Part shown: positions 1-5,748 of the stretch, one piece after another
Layout of the letters: each line of letters starts with the position of its first letter
Numbering within the stretch: the stretch's first letter is position 1
From: an uncultured Ruminococcus sp.
GTDB taxonomy: Bacteria; Bacillota; Clostridia; Oscillospirales; Ruminococcaceae
Direction of reading: 5' to 3'
Length of the DNA stretch: 8,819 bases
Assembly: GCA_900551505.1 (NCBI GenBank)
Contig: URWK01000045.1
Location: forward strand, 1 to 8,819
Program-made: the position numbers and the translations under genes
Notes under the pieces: model-generated
The model's database searches: none
What the model was told of the DNA's origin: nothing
The model's input: only the letters and a program-made list of their open reading frames with translations

Positions 1-1975
1 CAGTATATACATCAAAGTTTTCATTTATGGTATATTCCCCGCCCTTTAAGTCGCCGACATTTGTCCAGCCTGTAACGGAACTGTCCTGAACGAATACCCT
101 TACAGAAGAAAGACTTTTACCTGTTTCAAGCCCTATAACATCAAACGGAATTACATATTCAACATAATCCCCAACGTGTTTACAGATACAACCAGTATAA
201 TCACCCTTATTGAAGTACACATAACCGTTCGACATATAGTAAAGCCAGTAAGTTTCGCCATCACATTCAATCTTTATGTTATAAACGGGACTTTGAGCAT
301 TCTGAACAATCTTAGCCATGACATAAAGATTTTTTTCATCGTTTGAAATATAAACCGCATTATCTCCGTTGCTTGTGTAAAGCGTTTTGTCAGTCCATTC
401 ACTGTTACTTGAAAGGTCGCCGTCAGGAATTATAATGTCATTGTAAGTAAACATTTCTCCGTCACTGCGGTTTTCTGAATTTTCCTGATAAAATGAATTG
501 TCTGTAAGTTTCTCGGTATCTGTTGAATCGGTAATTTCAAAACTTCCGAGATAATTTGCACCTATAGAAGTATTCCATAAGCCATTGTTTGCGAATTTAA
601 CCGAACGCATATAAACTTGAGAAATGTCATTGTTGCCGACAGAAATTTTCAGATAAGCATTCCATTTACCCGCTTCAAGTCCGGCAGGAATTTTAGCGGA
701 AATGCTTTCTGTGTTGGTGGTGCAGGAATACCATTGCATAGGGTCGATATCAAGAGAAGTTCGGATATAGTTTCCGTCCTTTTCAAGAATAAGTTCGGTT
801 TCCGGAGCTTTCAGAAGGCTTGCAAATCCTGTGTTCTCAACCGTGAAATTCAGTTTAAGCGTGTCGCCCTGCGGAACTGTTTCCGAAAGTTCTGAATTTC
901 TGAGTACGAACCTGTAGCCGAGGTGGTCACGGACAAATTTAAAAACAGTCTGACCGTAATAGGCTGAATTATCTACGTTCTCAACGTCATATTGTTCCGA
1001 GAATGTGTAATCATTGTACAGCTGATATATGTTCGAGTTTATGTAACTGAGATGAGTTTTATACATTTCGGGAATGGCGTTTTCAGGCAAGTATGTATCA
1101 TATTTTTTTGCCCAGTCGAGATTGCCCGAAAATTCACCCCCATAATAAGTATGTAATGTCTGATTCCCAAGCCATGTGGTTTGAACTGCTCTGTTCGAGA
1201 ATGTTCCGAGGTCGCTGTCTGACCCCATATAACCGTCATTGTAAAGTCCCACTCTCTGTTGAGGAGAACCGTCTGCGGAAACATACTTATCCATTTCACT
1301 TGTGGAAATACCCACCCACTTCGCAAAAATATCAGGTGTTCGGACTGTTATGGGAATTTCTTCAGGTACGCAGTCAAGCATTGCTTCGAGTAACTGAACC
1401 TTGTAGTCAAGGGAAGTATATTTTCCGCCGTGCTGTTCGCCCCATTTACCTACAAAACCGCTTTCAACAAATGTGATAACGTCTTTATAGTCTTCAAGAA
1501 TGTTGCTGTCCTTAATCTGCTGAATATGGTCAAGGACTTTTTCAAAAGTGGCAGGTTCGGGATTGTCAGTGCCGTTGGCATCATAGCGGAATCTGAGGGC
1601 AATTGTGCAACCGTCATTCTTGCAGTTTTCAAGAGTCTTTCTCAGATTAGTAAAAAAGGTTTCGTCAAGGTCGTAATCCTGAGTGCCGTTTATACCGCTG
1701 GAAAAACCGCCTATATCTATGAACATCAGAACAAGCCTTCCCGCACGGCTGTATACAGGCGTTTCAAGAGGTTTGCAGGTATACCAGAGCGTAGAGGTAT
1801 AACCTGCACAAGGATTGTCTATGGTTTCTGTGCTTTCGGTATAGTCAATGTCTGAATTTTTTACGGTCTGCTCAACGGCAGTTACGGAATTATCCGAAAC
1901 CGCATAACAATTTAACTGGACAGCCGAAGAAATTAGCATAGTCAGACACAGACAAAGAGAAATAAGTTTTTTCAT
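1..1975 (-). CDS. Secreted DUF4874/DUF4832-family protein, C-terminus beyond the window
   Basis: The frame is open without interruption from ATG at 1975 to the left edge, giving 658 residues with no stop, so the gene is 3'-truncated by the window. The start is supported by AAAGAGG (plus-strand 1985-1991) nine bases upstream and by a signal peptide (MKK, a Cys/Leu/Met-rich core, likely cleavage near residue 25 after NCYA). Residues about 45-215 fit DUF4874, a barrel-like domain: an 'NPCAGY' motif at 53-58, 'RFRYDANG' near 128-135 and 'ESGFVGKWGE' at 171-180. The following region, with 'LYNDGYMGSDSDLGTF' at 244-259 and a conserved Trp-rich stretch after it, fits DUF4832. Residues about 385-500 look like an Ig-like beta fold, and about 545-658 like another beta-sandwich, perhaps carbohydrate-binding. 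The family is found in secreted, often polysaccharide-related proteins but its reaction is not established. The missing C-terminus may carry a dockerin, as in the peptidase at 5749-8163; this is a guess. Confidence 0.85.
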   Translation of the reverse strand, partial: MKKLISLCLCLTMLISSAVQLNCYAVSDNSVTAVEQTVKNSDIDYTESTETIDNPCAGYTSTLWYTCKPLETPVYSRAGRLVLMFIDIGGFSSGINGTQDYDLDETFFTNLRKTLENCKNDGCTIALRFRYDANGTDNPEPATFEKVLDHIQQIKDSNILEDYKDVITFVESGFVGKWGEQHGGKYTSLDYKVQLLEAMLDCVPEEIPITVRTPDIFAKWVGISTSEMDKYVSADGSPQQRVGLYNDGYMGSDSDLGTFSNRAVQTTWLGNQTLHTYYGGEFSGNLDWAKKYDTYLPENAIPEMYKTHLSYINSNIYQLYNDYTFSEQYDVENVDNSAYYGQTVFKFVRDHLGYRFVLRNSELSETVPQGDTLKLNFTVENTGFASLLKAPETELILEKDGNYIRTSLDIDPMQWYSCTTNTESISAKIPAGLEAGKWNAYLKISVGNNDISQVYMRSVKFANNGLWNTSIGANYLGSFEITDSTDTEKLTDNSFYQENSENRSDGEMFTYNDIIIPDGDLSSNSEWTDKTLYTSNGDNAVYISNDEKNLYVMAKIVQNAQSPVYNIKIECDGETYWLYYMSNGYVYFNKGDYTGCICKHVGDYVEYVIPFDVIGLETGKSLSSVRVFVQDSSVTGWTNVGDLKGGEYTINENFDVYT

Positions 1976-2007
1976 ATCTTCGAGCCTCTTTCTGTAGTTT
2001 TTCATTT

Positions 2008-2037
2008 ATTATATCATATAAGAAAGGAACTTTTCAA
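2008..2037 (-). promoter_or_regulatory. Promoter of the DUF4874/DUF4832 gene
   Basis: On the minus strand, TTGAAA (plus 2032-2037) and TATAAT (plus 2008-2013) are separated by 18 bp. TGA directly before the -10 box makes it an extended -10. Transcription would start near 2001, leaving a leader of about 25 nt before the ATG. The 13-nt stretch TATGATATAATAA recurs exactly upstream of the M6 peptidase gene (plus 8229-8241). Confidence 0.7.
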
Positions 2038-2065
2038 ATACCCGTTACAAATTTTTTTAAAGGGC

Positions 2066-2095
2066 TTGACAAGTGTATATGCTAAAGTATATAAT
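2066..2095 (+). promoter_or_regulatory. Promoter of the GntR-ABC-CPBP operon
   Basis: A consensus -35 TTGACA (2066-2071) and consensus -10 TATAAT (2090-2095) lie 18 bp apart, pointing into the GntR operon. It is divergent from the promoter at 2008-2037, with about 28 bp between the two -35 boxes. Such a strong promoter usually needs repression, consistent with the palindrome immediately downstream. Confidence 0.8.
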
Positions 2096-2114
2096 GTATA
2101 TATAGTATATATAC
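2096..2114 (+). promoter_or_regulatory. Probable GntR operator: perfect 19-bp palindrome at the transcription start
   Basis: GTATATATA-G-TATATATAC is a perfect 9-1-9 inverted repeat that begins at the base after the -10 box, so a bound protein would cover the start site. Further GTATAT-like half-sites occur just upstream (around 2074-2080 and 2087-2094), interleaved with the promoter. YtrA-type GntR repressors bind inverted repeats in their own promoters, so autoregulation is the natural inference. The AT-only sequence makes chance palindromy easier, but the GC-capped symmetric ends and the position argue for function. Confidence 0.6.
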
Positions 2115-2132
2115 AATTTATGAGGTGGTACT

Positions 2133-2516
2133 ACGGATATTATTATTTCTAACCAGAACGGCGAACCTATCTATGAACAGATTGTACGCCAGATAAAAAC
2201 GCAGATTATGAACGGAACATTGAGAGAGGGGGACGCTCTTCCTTCAATGCGTGGGCTTGCACAGTCGCTCCGTATAAGCGTAATCACAACAAAAAGGGCT
2301 TATGAAGAACTTGAACGGGACGGATTTATCGAATCCTACACGGGCAGGGGAAGCTTTGTAAAACGCCGTAACGCAGAGATTTTCAGGGAAGAACAGCTGA
2401 AGAAAATTGACAGTCTTATGTCAGAAGTCTGTAATCTTGCAGTGCAAAGTAATATTTCAGTTGAGGAACTTCATGAAATTCTCGATATAATGTATGGAGG
2501 AAATCAGAATGTCTGA
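2133..2516 (+). CDS. YtrA-type GntR-family transcriptional repressor, apparent ACG start
   Basis: Read from ACG at 2133 this is a 127-residue protein, the usual length for the short YtrA subgroup of GntR regulators. Residues 10-28 form the first helix ('EPIYEQIVRQIK'). Residues 36-76 are the winged helix-turn-helix, with the recognition-helix pattern 'ISVITTKRAYEELE' and the wing 'GFIESYTGRGSFV'. A short helical tail, about 85-127, would dimerise. The family start 'MDIIIS..' aligns with the ACG codon, and GAGGTGG (2122-2128) sits four bases upstream. No in-frame ATG, GTG or TTG exists between the upstream TGA (2121-2123) and Met26 (2208), and starting at Met26 would delete the first helix. 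An ATT at 2139 is another possible start. The protein probably represses its own operon through 2096-2114. The 3' end overlaps the ATPase gene by 8 bp. Confidence 0.85.
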   Translation, partial: TDIIISNQNGEPIYEQIVRQIKTQIMNGTLREGDALPSMRGLAQSLRISVITTKRAYEELERDGFIESYTGRGSFVKRRNAEIFREEQLKKIDSLMSEVCNLAVQSNISVEELHEILDIMYGGNQNV

Positions 2517-3390
2517 ACAAACAGAAAATGTCATAGAGGTAAATGGCATTACAAAAAAATATGACGGCTTTTTGCTCGACAATGTCAGCTTCAATGTTGC
2601 AAAGGGAAGTATTATGGGTTTCATCGGTCAGAACGGTTCGGGTAAATCGACCACCATTAACGCAATCCTTAACATCATCAGAACGGACAGCGGAAATATA
2701 AAGGTTTTCGGCATGGACAATCGGAAGCACGAAACGGAAATTAAAAAACATATTTCGGCGGTATTCGATGAATTACCGTTTCATGATGAACTTAATGCAG
2801 ATGCCTTGAACAAAATTTTCAGGGATATTTATTTTGAATGGAACAGTGAAATATTCAGAAGTTATCTTGACCGCTTTCAGCTTCCGAGGAAGAAAAAATT
2901 CGGGCAGTTTTCAAAGGGTATGAAAATGAAATTGCAGATTGCTGCGGCTCTTTCGCACAATGCAAAACTTTTGATACTTGATGAAGCAACAACAGGGCTT
3001 GACCCGGTAATCAGAAATGAAATACTTGATATTTTTCTTGAATTTTTGCAGGACGAAGAAAATTCCGTTTTTATGTCTTCCCACATCACAACGGATATTG
3101 AGAAAGTCGCAGACAGTGTTACATTTATCGACAAGGGAAAAATCCTGCTCAGCGGTTTCAAGGACGATATTTTAAATTCTCACGGTGTTATCAAATGTTC
3201 AAAATCCGATTTCAACGAGATTGAAAAGTCCGATTTTATAAGTGCGAGAGTAACGGATTTCGGGGCGGAAGTTCTCATAAGCGACCGCAAAAAAGCCTTG
3301 CAGAAATACAGCGGAGCGATAATTGACCCGACTACACTTGAAGAAATAATGTTGTTCTATGTGAACCAGAACAAAAAGGAATGGAGATGA
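2509..3390 (+). CDS. ABC transporter ATP-binding protein (YtrB-like exporter family)
   Basis: A 293-residue nucleotide-binding subunit that would power the two membrane proteins encoded downstream. Visible motifs are Walker A GQNGSGKST (40-48), a Q-loop region without the usual Gln ('SAVFDELPF', 83-91), the degenerate signature FSKGMKMK (134-141) in place of LSGGQ, Walker B LLILDEAT (154-161), D-loop TGLD (162-165) and switch His192 in SSH. The altered signature and Q-loop are typical of ATPases partnered with small ABC-2 permeases in GntR-controlled operons. Residues about 225-293 form a C-terminal extension. I chose ATG 2509 because GGAGG (2496-2500) precedes it by 8 bases; an in-frame ATG at 2494 overlaps that site and lacks one of its own. 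The gene overlaps the end of the GntR gene by 8 bp, suggesting translational coupling. The substrate cannot be told from sequence; cell-wall-active peptide efflux or sensing is a family-based inference. Confidence 0.93.
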   Translation: MSEQTENVIEVNGITKKYDGFLLDNVSFNVAKGSIMGFIGQNGSGKSTTINAILNIIRTDSGNIKVFGMDNRKHETEIKKHISAVFDELPFHDELNADALNKIFRDIYFEWNSEIFRSYLDRFQLPRKKKFGQFSKGMKMKLQIAAALSHNAKLLILDEATTGLDPVIRNEILDIFLEFLQDEENSVFMSSHITTDIEKVADSVTFIDKGKILLSGFKDDILNSHGVIKCSKSDFNEIEKSDFISARVTDFGAEVLISDRKKALQKYSGAIIDPTTLEEIMLFYVNQNKKEWR

Positions 3391-3397
3391 TGACCTG

Positions 3398-4133
3398 ATG
3401 AAAGGACTTTTACGCCGTCAATGGTATCTTTCCAGAAAGTCATTTTTCATGCTTTCGGCTATTGTATGCGGACTGCTGTTTATGGAAATTCTCGTAAGGC
3501 TGAGTTTGCAGTACGGAAATCTTGCGAACATTGAAAACAAGGACGACTTGGATGAAGTGACATACTGCATATTTATCATGTTGAACACTTTTTGTTGCAT
3601 GAAGATATTTTCTTCCGATTATCATGTAATTCAGTCTGACTGTGAAGTTGGCTGGAGGAAATTCGGGTATACACTTCCCGTAAGTGAGAAATTACAGGCA
3701 GGTGCAACGATAGTGTGGGTTGCTCTCGGTTCGGTTTTAGGATTTGCCGAATTATTTTATACTGACCTTTGTAAGCAACAGACCCGTTGACAAGGCTTTT
3801 TTATGGGCAATACCGGCGGTTGGAATGTTATGTATACTTTCCGAATGCATGAGAATTCCAATTACATATCGTTTCGGGAAAGACAGTATTTCAGATGCCA
3901 TAATGATAGCATTGATTTTTATATTAACTTCCGTGATTTCAAAAACCATTGTGCCGTATATAAATTCTTTCTCTGAAACACACCCGGAAATTATAGATAA
4001 AGATGCATGGTTTGCGGAGCAGGTTAAAAGTCTGCTTGTGCAGTGGGGCTGGGTATGTCCAGTGTTAATTGTGGTGGCATTTGTTTCAAGCTGGCTGATT
4101 TCCGCAAGGATACTCGAAAAGAGGTGCAGGTAA
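3398..4133 (+). pseudogene. ABC-2-like membrane permease subunit, disrupted by a frameshift
   Basis: The first reading frame runs from ATG 3398 for 130 codons to TGA at 3788-3790. It starts 'MKGLLRRQWYLSRKSF', the basic cytosolic start typical of small ABC-2 subunits, followed by membrane segments near residues 15-35 and 55-72. The rest of the protein continues in another frame, open from 3741 to TAA 4131-4133: 'FILTFVSNRPVDKAFLWAIP', then hydrophobic segments around 3800-3840, 3900-3960 and 4040-4110. Removing one T from TTTT at 3755-3758 would give a continuous protein of about 244 residues ('..GFAELFILTFVSNR..'), close to the size of the second permease (243). The second part has no ribosome binding site suited to its first TTG (3744), so independent translation looks unlikely. 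It could be a recent mutation, a sequencing error in a homopolymer, or, less likely, programmed slippage. Seven bases separate it from the ATPase stop. Confidence 0.8.
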
Positions 4134-4135
4134 GT

Positions 4136-4867
4136 ATGTACGGACTTATATATAAAAACTTTCTCGTAAATAAGAAAGTCATATTGCTGCATATGGGAGT
4201 ATTTGTTTTCATGTATGCGATTTCTGTAATGCCTGTTATAACTAATGATGAAACCACCGTAAGCCTTATGCCGACAGTCCAGAGTTTTGTAAGTATTATT
4301 TCTGTAATTTCATCGTTTATGATTATAGGCTCGCTTGAAACCGCAATATTTGAACCTGATGAAAGAAAAAAATGGGCATATTTTATTTCTTGTACGGAAG
4401 CAGGTTGCAAGGCAGAAACAGGGGCGAAATACCTTACGATATATATAATTTCCACTGTTTCAGCAGTGCTTTCAATGATAATTATAAGCGTGATTTCTGA
4501 CTTTTCGGGAACACAACCCGTTTATGATTTGTGCATATTTACATATATGTTCCAGCTGTTTTTAAGAGCTGTAGAAATTCCGTTTATATTCAGGTTTGGG
4601 AGGAAGATGGGCAACAACATTAAAGGTATAATATATATGACAGGGCTTTTAATAGCTGTAATATATTTTCTGTTCGGCGATTTATCTGCATTCGATACAG
4701 TTGATGAAATGTGGGAAAAGTTTTTTGCGTTGTTTGATACAGGACTTAATCCGAAAATCATAATAGTTCTTTCGGTTGCAGGATTGCTGGTAATACCTTT
4801 ATATTATCTGTCCTATAAGATTTCCTGCAAGCTGTTTATGAAAGGGGTGGATAATTATGAAAGATAA
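4136..4867 (+). CDS. ABC-2-like membrane permease subunit
   Basis: A 243-residue integral membrane protein, the second permease of the operon. Hydrophobic segments are visible at about residues 16-36, 48-68, 98-120, 130-150, 160-180 and 215-237, giving six likely membrane helices, as in ABC-2 exporters. The start 'MYGLIYKNFLVNKK' resembles that of the upstream permease (short aromatic and basic cytosolic N-terminus). A central 'YLTIYIISTVSAVLS' helix follows a charged loop. I chose ATG 4136 because GAGGTG lies about nine bases upstream and the family N-terminus begins there; the frame is open further upstream (to an ATG at 4043), but that part overlaps the previous gene and encodes nothing family-like. 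The start is 3 bases after the stop of the broken permease, and the end overlaps the CPBP gene by 11 bp. If the first permease is truly dead, this subunit may have to act as a homodimer. Confidence 0.85.
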   Translation: MYGLIYKNFLVNKKVILLHMGVFVFMYAISVMPVITNDETTVSLMPTVQSFVSIISVISSFMIIGSLETAIFEPDERKKWAYFISCTEAGCKAETGAKYLTIYIISTVSAVLSMIIISVISDFSGTQPVYDLCIFTYMFQLFLRAVEIPFIFRFGRKMGNNIKGIIYMTGLLIAVIYFLFGDLSAFDTVDEMWEKFFALFDTGLNPKIIIVLSVAGLLVIPLYYLSYKISCKLFMKGVDNYER

Positions 4868-5699
4868 CAGAAACACAACGATTCTGAGAATTATAATTTT
4901 CCTTGTAATTACTTTCTTACCGGCATATATTTTTCAGATAGACACTACACAGTCATTAAGGTTAAAGTCTTATACAGGCACTATAACAATTATGCTTTAC
5001 CCCACAATCGCAAGTATCATTACACAACTTATTACAAGGCAGAAAGAAAGGGATAATTTTCTTCACATAAATCTGAAAGGAAACGGCAGATATTATATAT
5101 TTTCATTAAGTGTGCCAGTTATTTTCGGAATTATCGGCGGAATTATATTTGTCCTGCTGTTCATTAAAAATTACAGTCTTTCTTCCGCAATAGAATTTAA
5201 CGGCGGAGGTCTGACAGTTACAGCAACGATATTATTCTCGTTAATGCTATGTTTTCCGCAATTTTTTATGGGTTTCGGGGAGGAATTCGGCTGGAGAGGT
5301 TATTTAACACCTGAACTTGAAAAACTGGTACCGGAGCCGGTAGCGGTTATCATCACAGGAATTGTATGGGGCTTATGGCACGCACCGTTAGTTGCGAAAG
5401 GGTATAATTGGGGAACTGCTTATCCGCCTTTTGTCAGAATTATAATGATGTGTGTAAGTTGTGTGCTTATGAGCTTTATTCTCACATGGCTGACTAAGAA
5501 AACAACTTCAGTATATCCGGCATCGCTTTTTCATATAGTCCTTGATATAATGATGTCACCGATTTCAGCTGTTATTATTGGGGATAGCACTGCAACAGAA
5601 AACCATTCTTTTGCTTCTGCGTTTATTTTTATGATAATTTTGCCATCAATAACTCTTATTTGTTGTGAACTTACGGATAGAAAAATATTGAAACCATAA
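4857..5699 (+). CDS. CPBP (Abi/CAAX-like) family intramembrane metalloprotease
   Basis: A 280-residue multi-span membrane protein with the full glutamic-type CPBP motif set: EEFGWRGYL (Glu142, Glu143, Arg147), WGLWHAP (His175), and SLFHIVLD (His226, Asp230). About eight hydrophobic stretches surround them, starting at residues 9-27. In eukaryotic Rce1 these residues cleave CAAX proteins; bacterial members are often linked to bacteriocin immunity, peptide maturation or surface-signal processing. AGGGGTGG (4843-4850) precedes the ATG by six bases, and the start lies inside the end of the second permease gene, so it is co-translated with the ABC exporter. Such GntR-ABC-CPBP arrangements suggest protection against, or processing of, a membrane-active peptide, but no peptide gene is visible nearby. 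The last gene of the operon; a hairpin follows 4 bases after the stop. Confidence 0.9.
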   Translation: MKDNRNTTILRIIIFLVITFLPAYIFQIDTTQSLRLKSYTGTITIMLYPTIASIITQLITRQKERDNFLHINLKGNGRYYIFSLSVPVIFGIIGGIIFVLLFIKNYSLSSAIEFNGGGLTVTATILFSLMLCFPQFFMGFGEEFGWRGYLTPELEKLVPEPVAVIITGIVWGLWHAPLVAKGYNWGTAYPPFVRIIMMCVSCVLMSFILTWLTKKTTSVYPASLFHIVLDIMMSPISAVIIGDSTATENHSFASAFIFMIILPSITLICCELTDRKILKP

Positions 5700-5703
5700 A
5701 AAC

Positions 5704-5745
5704 ATTCGGGCAACTTCTTTTTATACAAAAAGAAGTTGCCCGAAT
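5704..5745. terminator. Bidirectional terminator hairpin between convergent genes
   Basis: ATTCGGGCAACTTCTTTTT (5704-5722) and its exact complement AAAAAGAAGTTGCCCGAAT (5727-5745) form a 19-bp stem around the 4-nt loop ATAC. It starts 4 bases after the CPBP stop and ends 3 bases before the M6 peptidase stop, so it serves both converging transcripts. The plus-strand tail is AT-rich (AATTATTTATT); the minus-strand tail contains GTTTTTATGG, a better U-tract. Confidence 0.85.
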
Positions 5746-5748
5746 TAA

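Noticed and set aside
617..1855. Plus-strand open frames within 617-895, 1093-1476 and 1430-1855
   Set aside because: They are antisense to a continuous 658-codon frame with a signal peptide and recognisable domains; their translations show no family features.
2120..2152. A ten-codon aromatic-rich reading frame, MRWYYGYYYF, starting at ATG 2120 and ending within the GntR gene
   Set aside because: Its ATG overlaps the ribosome binding site of the GntR gene, it has no binding site of its own, and the Tyr run is just ATT repeats of the GntR N-terminus read in another frame.
2208..2516. GntR gene starting at ATG 2208
   Set aside because: This removes the first helix of the winged-helix domain, and no ribosome binding site precedes it.
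3744..4133. Second half of the broken permease as an independent gene starting at TTG 3744
   Set aside because: AGGA lies only one base from the TTG, so no properly spaced binding site exists, and the product would be only the C-terminal half of a permease.
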